Assembly (NCBI GenBank): GCA_046565505.1
Contig: JBKHYJ010000076.1
Location: forward strand, 42,691 to 106,690
Source: JBKHYJ01 sp046565505
GTDB lineage: Bacteria; Acidobacteriota; Blastocatellia; UBA7656
Direction of reading: 5' to 3'
DNA: 64,000 nt
A program made the translations under genes and the position numbers. This document shows, one piece after another, positions 15,992 through 24,235 of the stretch. The notes below the pieces were generated by a model, which saw only the letters and a program-made list of their open reading frames with translations, was not told where the DNA came from and searched no databases. Every line of letters starts with the position of its first letter. The first letter of the stretch is position 1.

Positions 15992-17794
15992 ATGGCTGAT
16001 CGCTTAAACATAAGAAATTTTTCTATCATCGCCCACATAGATCATGGCAAGAGCACGCTCGCGGACCGGCTGCTTGAGTCGACAGGCGCGCTGTCGGAGC
16101 GGGAGATGAGCGAGCAGGTCCTCGACGCGATGGACCTGGAGCGCGAGCGCGGGATCACAATCAAAGCCCACGCCGTGCGGCTCAACTACAAATCCCGCGC
16201 GGGCGAGCAGTACCTTCTCAACCTCATAGACACGCCCGGCCACGTGGACTTCTCTTACGAAGTGTCGCGGTCGCTTTCGGCCTGCGAGGGCGCGCTGCTC
16301 GTCGTCGACGCCTCGCAGGGGGTCGAGGCGCAGACGCTCGCCAACACCTACCTCGCGCTCGACCATAACCTCCACCTGATCCCCGTAATAAACAAGATAG
16401 ATCTGCCGGGGGCCGAGCCCGACCGCGTGCGCGAAGAGATAGAGCAGACGATAGGGCTCGAAACCGATAACGCCTTGATGATCTCCGCGAAGATGGGCGT
16501 CGGGATCGAGGACGTGCTCGAAGCTATCGTTCGCGAAGTGCCGCCGCCGGCCGGCGACGAGAACGCGCCGCTCAAGGCTCTGATCTTCGACTCCTGGTTC
16601 GACAGCTACCGCGGCGTTGTCGTATTGATGCGCGTCATCGACGGGGCGATAAAGGCGGGCATGCGCGTCCGTTTGATGGACGCCGAAAAAGAGTACCAGG
16701 TAGACGCGCTGGGCGTGCTCACGCCCAAGCCCCGGGAGATAGACCGGCTGGGCGCGGGCGAGGTCGGTTTTTTTACCGCCTCGATCAAGACCGTCGCAGA
16801 CGTGGAGATAGGCGACACGGTGACGGAAGCCGGGCGGCCCACGGCGACGCCGTTCCCGGGATTCAAGCGGATCAAGCCTATGGTGTTCGCGGGCCTTTAC
16901 CCTGTCGAGTCGAACCGTTACGAGGAGCTGCGCGACGCGCTCGACAAGCTCCGCCTGAATGACTCGTCCTTCTACTACGAGCCCGAATCGTCGGCGGCGC
17001 TCGGGTTCGGGTTCCGCTGCGGCTTCCTCGGGCTCCTGCACATGGACATAGTGCAGGAGAGGCTCGAACGCGAATTTAACCTAGAGCTGATCACGACCGC
17101 CCCCAACGTCCGCTACCGCGTGACGACCACCGCCGGCGAGGTGCTGGAGATCGACAGCCCGTCGCGCCTGCCCGACCCCGGCAAGGTCGAGAAGATCGAG
17201 GAGCCGATCATCCGCGCGATGATAATGAGCAACGACGAGTTCGTCGGGCCGCTGTTTGCCCTGCTCGAAGAGAAGCGCGGCACGCAGCTCGGCTTCGAGT
17301 ACCCCGCGCCCAAGCGCGTCCTGCTCACTTACGAGCTGCCGATGGCGGAGATAATGGTCGATTTTTACGACCGGCTAAAGTCGCTCTCGCGCGGCTACGC
17401 CTCGTTCGATTACGAGCTAACGGGCTATCGCGAAGGCGACCTGGTGAAGCTGGATATACTCGTGGCCGAAGAGCCGGTCGACGCGCTCTCGCTCATAGTG
17501 CACCGCGAGTTCGCTTACACGCGGGGCCGCGCCCTGGTCGAGAAGATGCGACAGCTCATCCCGCGCCAGCTTTTTGAAGTCCCCATCCAGGCCGCCATCG
17601 GCAACAAAGTTATCGCGCGCGAGACCGTCAAGGCGCTGGGCAAGAATGTGCTCGCGAAATGCTACGGCGGCGACATAACGCGCAAGCGCAAGCTGCTCGA
17701 AAAGCAGAAAGAGGGCAAGAAGCGGATGAAGCGCGTCGGCCGCGTGGAGATACCTCAAGAGGCCTTCCTCGCTGTCTTGAAAGTTAACGAATAG
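15992..17794 (+). CDS. lepA: Elongation factor 4 (LepA)
   Basis: 600-aa translational GTPase EF-4, which acts on stalled or mistranslocated ribosomes and affects initiation. G1 HIDHGKSTLADRLL, G2 region RERGITIKAH, G3 DTPGHVDF and G4 NKIDLPGAEP are all intact; the LepA-specific C-terminal domain is present (YRVTTTAGEVLEIDSPSRLPDP, AIGNKVIARETVKALGKNVLAKCYGGDITRKRKLLEKQKEGKKRMK). Length is the family norm. There is no Shine-Dalgarno sequence: the bases before ATG belong to an intergenic repeat arm. Confidence 0.98.
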   Translation: MADRLNIRNFSIIAHIDHGKSTLADRLLESTGALSEREMSEQVLDAMDLERERGITIKAHAVRLNYKSRAGEQYLLNLIDTPGHVDFSYEVSRSLSACEGALLVVDASQGVEAQTLANTYLALDHNLHLIPVINKIDLPGAEPDRVREEIEQTIGLETDNALMISAKMGVGIEDVLEAIVREVPPPAGDENAPLKALIFDSWFDSYRGVVVLMRVIDGAIKAGMRVRLMDAEKEYQVDALGVLTPKPREIDRLGAGEVGFFTASIKTVADVEIGDTVTEAGRPTATPFPGFKRIKPMVFAGLYPVESNRYEELRDALDKLRLNDSSFYYEPESSAALGFGFRCGFLGLLHMDIVQERLEREFNLELITTAPNVRYRVTTTAGEVLEIDSPSRLPDPGKVEKIEEPIIRAMIMSNDEFVGPLFALLEEKRGTQLGFEYPAPKRVLLTYELPMAEIMVDFYDRLKSLSRGYASFDYELTGYREGDLVKLDILVAEEPVDALSLIVHREFAYTRGRALVEKMRQLIPRQLFEVPIQAAIGNKVIARETVKALGKNVLAKCYGGDITRKRKLLEKQKEGKKRMKRVGRVEIPQEAFLAVLKVNE

Positions 17795-17892
17795 CAGCCC
17801 GGAGTTCATAGTTTGAGCCCGAGGTCCGCCCCGACCCCGGACCCTCGCACACTCAAGCCGGCAGGCACGGCCCCCGCCGCGAGGGCTCTCCG

Positions 17893-18672
17893 TTAATTCA
17901 GCTTAAAGTTAAACGTGATGATGCCGGTGACGCGAACGGGCGCGCCGTTGAGCAGCGTCGGCTCGAAACGCCAGCCGTACGCCGAATCAACAGCCGCCCT
18001 TATAAACAGCGGGTGGCCGCTGACCGCGCGCGCCGATTCCACGCCGCCGTCGAGCCCTATCATCACCTCGACCGAAACGACGCCCTCTAGCCGCATCTGT
18101 TTCGCGAGCGGCGGGTAATCCGGCGCGCGCCGCGCAAGGGCTTTACCCTGTAAAACCGTGGAGGTCAATTTCAGCGGTTGCCTGTTATCCGCCGCCCGTG
18201 CCTGGGTGGCGGGCTTGATCGGTTCGGGCGGCGGCGCGGCCGCCTCAATCTCTTTTTCGTTCTCGCCAGGAATTCTTATGCCTTCGCCTATTCCCTCCCG
18301 CGGCACCGCGCCGTCGCCACCGCCCTCAACAGGCTGAACGTCATAGGGCCCCGGCGGGCTCCCATGTCGTGCCGACGCGAGAGTCGGCTCAGGATGCCTG
18401 ATGATGTCATCCAGGTCGCGCACGGACTTGAGATTCTGCGGCGGCGGGCCTTTCGGCTTTAGCCGTCCCGGCCCGCCGTCATGAGGCCATTGAGGGGCCC
18501 GTGCAATAGGTATTACTTTGCTCGCCTCGGCCATCCGCGGGTCGGCGACGAGGATGGATATGGCGAACGCGAACGCGACTGCGACCGTGTAGATGATCGC
18601 CGTTCCGAAGAAGAATCGTGTCTCCCTCTCGCCGCGCCTTTCATCTGTAGACACGACTAGCTTGCTAAACAT
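17893..18672 (-). CDS. TonB family energy-transducer protein
   Basis: 259-aa protein of the TonB type: cytoplasmic N-terminus, one membrane helix at ~25-43 (AIIYTVAVAFAFAISILVA), a long Pro/Gly/Glu-rich periplasmic spacer, and a C-terminal TonB domain at ~180-258 (APDYPPLAKQMRLEGVVSVEVMIGLDGGVESARAVSGHP ... FEPTLLNGAPVRVTGIITFNFKL). It should transfer proton-motive force from ExbBD to outer-membrane receptors, though no exbB/exbD lies here. AGGAGGAAG precedes ATG18672. It is the last gene of a sigma / anti-sigma / TonB series on the minus strand. Confidence 0.9.
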   Translation of the reverse strand: MFSKLVVSTDERRGERETRFFFGTAIIYTVAVAFAFAISILVADPRMAEASKVIPIARAPQWPHDGGPGRLKPKGPPPQNLKSVRDLDDIIRHPEPTLASARHGSPPGPYDVQPVEGGGDGAVPREGIGEGIRIPGENEKEIEAAAPPPEPIKPATQARAADNRQPLKLTSTVLQGKALARRAPDYPPLAKQMRLEGVVSVEVMIGLDGGVESARAVSGHPLFIRAAVDSAYGWRFEPTLLNGAPVRVTGIITFNFKLN

Positions 18673-18878
18673 TACAACTTCCTCCTTCAGGTGGACGGGG
18701 CCGCCCGGGGCGGCGTCTGCCCGCGCTTCAGTTGATTTGTGATGTGGCGCTCTTCGGAAGGGACTGAATAGGGATGAAGGGCGATGAACTCGTGGCTACG
18801 AATAATGGCTCGCCGGGTCGCGGGTTTGACACATGCCCCCGGCATTCACGGCCCCGCTCCCGAGTCCATCGCCGATTT

Positions 18879-19646
18879 TTACCCGCTGACATCCATCTTC
18901 TCTACCAATAGAATTATCCGCGTGGAGACTGGCCTGCCCGATACGGTCGCGGGCTGAAACGTGCGATTGCGCAACGACCACCAGAGCTGCTCGATGAGGT
19001 ACGGGTCTTTCGGCGCGTCCAGCACGTTGACGAGTCTCGCGCGCCCATCCGGCTCCACTTCGACCATCGCGCTCATCCCTTCGTCGCCGGGCTTTTGATA
19101 AGCGATGTGGCTGAAGCTGACGAGCGGCCCGTGATCGAGCACGCGCGGCAGTTGGTAATAGTGGTCGCTGCCCGCCTCCGGCGAGTCCGGGTCGGGCGGG
19201 AGGTCGTTGTAGCTGTGAAATTCCCTGTCCGACCCGCTGATGACCGGGAATATGGCCGCCTCCTCCGTATCGACCACCGCGCTCACGGGGATTGGCCTGA
19301 AGCTCGAAAACAAAAGCAGGAAAGAGAGTGCGGAAATCGTAAACCCCGTGGCGTAAGCGACCGGCCGGGGGTTGAGTTTCAACAGCCACTCGAACAGGCG
19401 CTGGCGCACGCTGATTTCTCTAGACGAGCGACGAGCGACCTCCGTCATGACGTAGCCGTGCAGCTCGCGCGGGACCTCGGGCTGCTCGACATCCCTGAGC
19501 ATAAGCGAGACCTGCTCTAACTCGACGAGGCGCAGCCGGCAATCGCCGCACGCCGAGAGGTGCGCGCGGTAGTCCGCCGACTCCTGTTCCGGGAGTTGCC
19601 GGTCTATGTATGCGGATGCTGACAGTTCAAATTTCTTACATTCCAT
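18879..19646 (-). CDS. Membrane anti-sigma factor with TonB-like C-terminal domain
   Basis: 255-aa transmembrane protein. Residues 1-45 form a zinc-finger anti-sigma domain: Cys3, then H29-x3-C33-x2-C36 in YRAHLSACGDCRLRLVELE. A membrane helix spans ~96-116 (VAYATGFTISALSFLLLFSSF). The periplasmic part ends at ~190-252 with a stretch (MVEVEPDGRARLVNVLDAP, then FQPATVSGRPVSTRIILLV) that has the pattern of a TonB C-terminal domain. It follows the ECF sigma gene by 95 bases, so it should hold that factor at the membrane. The TonB-like end could sense envelope or receptor state; that is inference. Confidence 0.85.
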   Translation of the reverse strand: MECKKFELSASAYIDRQLPEQESADYRAHLSACGDCRLRLVELEQVSLMLRDVEQPEVPRELHGYVMTEVARRSSREISVRQRLFEWLLKLNPRPVAYATGFTISALSFLLLFSSFRPIPVSAVVDTEEAAIFPVISGSDREFHSYNDLPPDPDSPEAGSDHYYQLPRVLDHGPLVSFSHIAYQKPGDEGMSAMVEVEPDGRARLVNVLDAPKDPYLIEQLWWSLRNRTFQPATVSGRPVSTRIILLVEKMDVSG

Positions 19647-19741
19647 AGCAACACACTAAGGGGAACGGCGTGGGCGTGCCGGCGAACGACGAGCCGCGGA
19701 GAGTTACTCTTACCGCGTCGCCCCGCGCCCCCGGTCACCGT

Positions 19742-20392
19742 TCAAAGTAAATCTTTCACGCGGCGGCGCAGTTCTTCGCGCCCGCGCGCTATGCGTGATT
19801 TCACAGTGCCTATAGAGATCGAAAGCGTCTCGGCGATCTCTTCGTAAGAAAGCTCTTCAATCTCGCGCAGTATGAGCGCGATCCGGTACTCCTGCCTCAC
19901 CTCGCCCAGCGCCCGCGTGATGCGGCGCTCGCGCTCGTTCGCTATGGCGCGGGCCTCGGGCGACTCGGCCTTGCCGGGGAGCAGATGCCCGAGAGTCACG
20001 TCGGAATCGCCCCGGCTGATGTCGAGCGACACGGTCTCGTCCCTGTGCCGGCGACGCCACCACCGCTGCTGATTCATGGCCTGGTTGATGGCGATGCGGT
20101 ATATCCAGGTCTTCAGCCCCGACTCCGCCCGGAAGGCGCCGAGCCCCCTGTACACTTTCAAGAAAGTCTCCTGCGCCGCGTCGCGGGCCTCCTCCGCGTC
20201 GCCCAGCAGGCGGAAGCATAGCGAGTAGACCGGCCGCTCGAAGTGCGCGACCAGCTCGTCGAAGGCCGTCAGGTCGCTGGCGCGCAGCCGCGAAATCAGC
20301 CTCGTCTCAGACGTGTGCTCATTCGCCCTCGATTCGAGTTCGAGGCGACCGAGGGTCGTTTGCTCCAGTGCGGCCATATCTCCGGCTGACAT
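19742..20392 (-). CDS. ECF RNA polymerase sigma factor (RpoE-like)
   Basis: 216-aa ECF sigma factor. Region 2 (~37-105): LTAFDELVAHFERPVYSLCFRLLGDAEEARDAAQETFLKVYRGLGAFR and TWIYRIAINQAMNQQRWWRRR. Region 4 (~155-212): YRIALILREIEELSYEEIAETLSISIGTVKSRIARGREELRRRV. ATG20392 has AGGAG upstream. The gene downstream encodes a zinc-finger transmembrane anti-sigma factor, a standard pair. The ~25 extra N-terminal residues are acidic/polar. Confidence 0.94.
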   Translation of the reverse strand: MSAGDMAALEQTTLGRLELESRANEHTSETRLISRLRASDLTAFDELVAHFERPVYSLCFRLLGDAEEARDAAQETFLKVYRGLGAFRAESGLKTWIYRIAINQAMNQQRWWRRRHRDETVSLDISRGDSDVTLGHLLPGKAESPEARAIANERERRITRALGEVRQEYRIALILREIEELSYEEIAETLSISIGTVKSRIARGREELRRRVKDLL

Positions 20393-20673
20393 TTGCGGCG
20401 CTCCTGATGTTTAAGGCTGACCGGAGTGGGCCACCGCTCGTCGTCTGTGAAGCCGAGCGCCGTTAATAGCTCCAAGCCGCTGCGGGCGATGGCCCATCAC
20501 CTCACTTGTCGGTATCATTAGACACCCCACCCGGTCGGATTGTTCCAACTTCTTCAACTTTAACACAAGGCGGGGGCGGGCAGTCACGCCCGGGCCGTCA
20601 TAAAGCATGGGACAGGCGGCCTCTGCTCAGCCCCGCCGCCCGCCGCGTTATGCCGCCGGCGCGGCCCCATTCC

Positions 20674-20703
20674 TTGACAATTCGCGCCCCGGGCCGCTAT
20701 TTT
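20674..20703 (+). promoter_or_regulatory. Sigma-70-type promoter
   Basis: TTGACA, 18-bp spacer, TATTTT, 66 bases before the TTG start of the membrane TPR gene. The rest of the divergent space 20393-20769 shows no gene. Confidence 0.55.
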
Positions 20704-20769
20704 GTCTTTTGCTTCACCGCATGGCGCAGGCGACCTTGCGCCGGTCAAACCCCTAGGAGGCTTATAGTT

Positions 20770-21561
20770 TTGGCAAAGACTGGCAGGAAAAGGAACCGGA
20801 TCTCGGTCAAAGACATGAAGCACAGGCGCGACCCGATGATCCGCTTCTACGAAACGACGCAAGACTGGTTGCAGGAGCGCGGCCGCCCCATCGTTTTAGC
20901 CATAGGCGTGATCGCCGGGCTGATCGTGATCTACTCCGCGAGCAAGTATTTCATCGACTACCGAAAGTCGAAAGCGGAAGCCGCGTTCGCGCAGGCGGTC
21001 GAGAAGTACAACGCGCCCGTTCAGGATTCGGCCGTAGTCACGACCGCGCCCACGACCCTGAAGACCTACTCCGACGAGACGACCAAGTGGCAAGAGTCCG
21101 CCGAAGCCTTCGACCGCCTCGCCAATGATTACTCCGGTTACTACGGCGCGATAGGCCACTATTACGCGGGGGTCTGCTACCTCCACCTCGATGGCGGCAA
21201 AGAGAAGGGCATCAGTCTGCTCCAGCAGGCGGCAGATAAGAATGACCAGCCGACTTCGGACCTGGCGCGGCTCGCCATCGCCGAGTATTACGCGTCGAGC
21301 GGCGACACGCAGAACGCCATCTCGGCTTACGAGAAGCTGCTCAATGCTTCTACCAGCATCAAGCCGGCCGTTTACCTCGGGCTCGGCCGCGCGTACGAAA
21401 AAGCCGGCGACACGGAAAAGGCTGTGGAAGCCTATTTGGAGGCGGCCAAGCCCGACCGCTCCGCCCCCGCCGGCGCGGAGGCCGAGAAGCGGCTCGCCGC
21501 CATCGCGCCGGACCGCTTGAAAGATTTGCCCGCGCCGACCGCCCCCGACTTCCAGCCCTAA
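20770..21561 (+). CDS. Membrane-anchored TPR protein (YfgM-like)
   Basis: 263-aa protein with a basic cytoplasmic N-terminus, one membrane helix at 41-57 (IVLAIGVIAGLIVIYSA) and a periplasmic TPR part (ADKNDQPTSDLARLAIAEYYASSGDTQNAISAYEKLL, AVYLGLGRAYEKAGDTEKAVEAYLEAA). This is the layout of YfgM / PpiD-associated chaperone partners. Start is TTG20770, because AGGAGG lies at 20755-20760; the frame is open 88 codons further upstream, but that part crosses the promoter and has no protein-like character. Client proteins unknown. Confidence 0.85.
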   Translation: MAKTGRKRNRISVKDMKHRRDPMIRFYETTQDWLQERGRPIVLAIGVIAGLIVIYSASKYFIDYRKSKAEAAFAQAVEKYNAPVQDSAVVTTAPTTLKTYSDETTKWQESAEAFDRLANDYSGYYGAIGHYYAGVCYLHLDGGKEKGISLLQQAADKNDQPTSDLARLAIAEYYASSGDTQNAISAYEKLLNASTSIKPAVYLGLGRAYEKAGDTEKAVEAYLEAAKPDRSAPAGAEAEKRLAAIAPDRLKDLPAPTAPDFQP

Positions 21562-21647
21562 GGGGCGCGCGGCCGGCGGATCGCGTTGAAAATACCTGCG
21601 GGTAGAGTCCGACCCTACGCGCGCCGCCCGCGCCCTGCTGATCACCG

Positions 21648-22751
21648 ATGGAAAATCTCGCGCACACACTCCTCGGCCTTTCGCTGGCAAAAGCGGGACT
21701 CGAGCGCGCGACGCCGCTGGCGACCACGGCGCTCGTCATCTCCTCCAACCTCCCCGACGTTGACGTGCTGATGCGCTTCGGCGATGGCACGGCCGATTAC
21801 CTGAAATACCACCGCGGGTTCACGCACGGGTTCGTAGGGCTGGCGGCGCTTGCCGTGGCGCTCACGCTCGTGCTCACTTACCTGGACCGCAAGTTCCGCC
21901 TGCGGCGCGACCACCGCCGGAGGCCCGTGAGGCCGCTCAGAATATTTTGGATAGCGTACCTGGGCGGGCTCGGGCACGCCTTCATGGATTTCACCAACAA
22001 CTATGGCGTGCGGCCGCTCTCGCCTTTCAGCAACCGATGGTTCTATGGAGACATCGCTTTCGTCGTTGACCCGTGGGTATGGCTGATACTCGGCTCTGCC
22101 GTCGTATGGCTGACGACGACGGACTCGGCGCGGGCGTTGATGTGGCTCGTCGTAGGGGCCGCCCTCGCGCTCGTCGTCGCCTTCGCGCTGCGCAACCCGC
22201 CCGAGTCGGTCGCGGCCATCCCGACACTGGCGCGCGTGATCTGGTTCGCCGGGCTCGGGGTCATTCTTTTGGGCGCGCTGCTAGGCTGGGGCCGGGGCGG
22301 CGAAAAACTCGCCCGCTACTCGCTGCTCGCCCTGGGCCTGTATTATGGCGGGATGTGGATGGCTCATCAGTCTGCGCTGAGGCAGGCGGCGAACGCCTCG
22401 CCGGCCGAGGGGGCCTCCGCGATGGCCGCCTGGCCCACGCCCGCCAACCCCGTGCTGTGGCAGTCGGTGGCGACTACAGACGAGTACGCTTACACGCGCT
22501 ACGTCAACCTCGCGGATAAGCAAGGGGCGTGGCAGGAATTGCCCAGGCTCGACCCGAAATTCGTAGAGGCCCTGCGCCAGTCGGATGAGGCCCGGAAATT
22601 CCTGGACTTCGCCCGCTTTTCCGGGGCGACGGTCGAAGACCGCGAGGATGGCTACACGGTGACGGTGCGCGACCTCAGGTTCAACCTGCGTTTGCGCGCG
22701 GAACTCGACCGCGACCTCGGCGTTATATCGACCGACGTGCGGTGGTTTTAA
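21648..22751 (+). CDS. Membrane-bound metal-dependent hydrolase (YdjM/DUF457-like)
   Basis: 367-aa inner-membrane protein of the family related to YdjM. The N-terminus has the family signature: MENLAHTLLGLSLAKAGLER, SSNLPDVDVL, HRGFTHG and GHAFMDFTNNYGVRPLSPF, giving His/Asp residues for a metal site. Around five hydrophobic helices run to ~residue 240. The C-terminal ~125 residues are soluble and beta-rich (EDREDGYTVTVRDLRFNLRLRAELDRDLGVIS). In vivo substrate unknown. Confidence 0.85.
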   Translation: MENLAHTLLGLSLAKAGLERATPLATTALVISSNLPDVDVLMRFGDGTADYLKYHRGFTHGFVGLAALAVALTLVLTYLDRKFRLRRDHRRRPVRPLRIFWIAYLGGLGHAFMDFTNNYGVRPLSPFSNRWFYGDIAFVVDPWVWLILGSAVVWLTTTDSARALMWLVVGAALALVVAFALRNPPESVAAIPTLARVIWFAGLGVILLGALLGWGRGGEKLARYSLLALGLYYGGMWMAHQSALRQAANASPAEGASAMAAWPTPANPVLWQSVATTDEYAYTRYVNLADKQGAWQELPRLDPKFVEALRQSDEARKFLDFARFSGATVEDREDGYTVTVRDLRFNLRLRAELDRDLGVISTDVRWF

Positions 22752-22908
22752 TGGCGGCGGGCCGGGACGCGGGGATTGGGTTTTAAGATTTGGACCGCCG
22801 CGTTCTTTCACACATGCTTCGGATTCTTTCGGCCGTCGCCCGACGCCGCGCGCTCGTCGTTTAACTGTTGCCTGCCGCACTTCACGGCCATACAATTAGA
22901 CCTGCCTG

Positions 22909-24144
22909 ATGGACAGAATAAGCATCCGACCGGGTTATATACCCTACACGCTTTCGGCCGCGGTCTTAATCACCGCAGGGTCCGCGCTGCTCAAAGACGG
23001 CCTGTGGCTGCCGGCGCTCGTCTGCCTGTCTCTGCTCGCGCCCATCGTCGTAGCGGCGGCATTCGACCGCATAGAATTTGATGGCTCGGCCATACGCCAC
23101 CGCGGCCCGCTGGCCTTCGTGATGGCGAAGCTCTTCCGAATACGCCGCGAGCTTTCGACCGCGGACATCGAGGCCATAACGACCGAGACGACGAGCCTGA
23201 CGCTGGCGGCGGGCGATTCGCGGCTGAGCTATCACACGCGGATCAGCGGCGCGGGCGTAGAGATAGTCGTCCGCTCGTACCGTTCGTCCTACGTCCCGTT
23301 CATCAAAGGCCTGTTGCGCGCGGCCGGCCCCGATAAGCTCGACCCCCGCTCGTTCGACCTCTTTGAATACTTCGAGACGGGGGCGGCGCTCAAGGGCTCG
23401 CCCGTGCTGAAGAACGAGATCGCCGCGATGCCCGCGCCCATCCTGCGGCGCATCGCCAACTCGCTCAGGCTCGCCGGCCGGCTCGCGCAAGCGTCGAGCT
23501 ACTTCCGCATCGCTTACGAAAAGGAGCCTCGCGACCCCCGGCTGCTTTACGAGATGTCGCGCTTCTTCCGCTCGTCGGCCCGGCCCGAGGACGCGCGCCT
23601 GCTCCAGCGGTCCGACGCGTGTCTGAGGCTGGCGTCGCGGCTGGCGGGCCAGCAGGCCGATTTGCTCGAGCGAATCGGCGAGGCGTTTTTCGAGAGGCTC
23701 GATTACAAGCGTGCCGCCGATTGTTTCCGCCGCGCGCTGGCGCTCGACCCGGCGCGGTTTCGCGCCAACGTGGGGCTTGCCGAAATAGCGCTCCGGGATG
23801 GCAAGCTCGCGCACGTCGCCCACTTCTATAACGCGGCCTCGGCGAGCAGCGACGCCGCGCTCTCGCGACTGGCCGGGCGCGAGGCGCGTTACTACGAGCG
23901 CCTGATGAGCGACGACGAATTCCTCGAATCCGAGCTTAGCCGCATGCGCGCAGTCAATCAGATTCGCTGGGCCCGAAGGGGCGCGGCACTGACCTTCTTC
24001 GGCGCGTGGTTCGTGGCCGGCCTCGTCGGAAGGTTGTATTCCTTAGTAGAAGATTTCGGCTGGGCTATGATGGCTACGTCCGGCCTGCTCTGGTGCGTCT
24101 CCACGTTCGTCCTCCGCTACTTCCGCCGCCGCCTGGCCGGGTGA
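22909..24144 (+). CDS. Membrane protein with TPR-like repeats
   Basis: 411-aa protein of unknown role. Two hydrophobic segments lie near residues 13-50, followed by a PH-like beta-rich portion (RIEFDGSAIRHRG ... RRELSTADIEAITTETTSLTL), then TPR-like helical pairs (~170-325: RLAQASSYFRIAYEKEPRDPRLLYEMSRFF, YKRAADCFRRALALDPARFRANVGLAEIAL), and two more membrane helices (~355-402). TPR domain probably cytoplasmic. No clear ribosome site precedes ATG22909. Not assigned to a named family. Confidence 0.75.
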   Translation: MDRISIRPGYIPYTLSAAVLITAGSALLKDGLWLPALVCLSLLAPIVVAAAFDRIEFDGSAIRHRGPLAFVMAKLFRIRRELSTADIEAITTETTSLTLAAGDSRLSYHTRISGAGVEIVVRSYRSSYVPFIKGLLRAAGPDKLDPRSFDLFEYFETGAALKGSPVLKNEIAAMPAPILRRIANSLRLAGRLAQASSYFRIAYEKEPRDPRLLYEMSRFFRSSARPEDARLLQRSDACLRLASRLAGQQADLLERIGEAFFERLDYKRAADCFRRALALDPARFRANVGLAEIALRDGKLAHVAHFYNAASASSDAALSRLAGREARYYERLMSDDEFLESELSRMRAVNQIRWARRGAALTFFGAWFVAGLVGRLYSLVEDFGWAMMATSGLLWCVSTFVLRYFRRRLAG

Positions 24145-24167
24145 TAATTCCATAACCCTTAACCCTT

Positions 24168-24189
24168 CCGGCTCGCTATTCCGAGCCGG
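24168..24189. terminator. Possible bidirectional terminator hairpin
   Basis: Perfect 8-bp stem CCGGCTCG / CGAGCCGG with a 6-nt loop, in the 91-bp space between two convergent genes. No T-run follows on either strand. Confidence 0.4.
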
Positions 24190-24235
24190 GCGACACCTGA
24201 TCATGGGTTCAGACAAGACTCATAAATCCGGGCGG

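Noticed and set aside
16004..17041. 345-codon minus-strand frame
   Set aside because: Shadow of lepA; composition is a GC-skew artefact with no family features.
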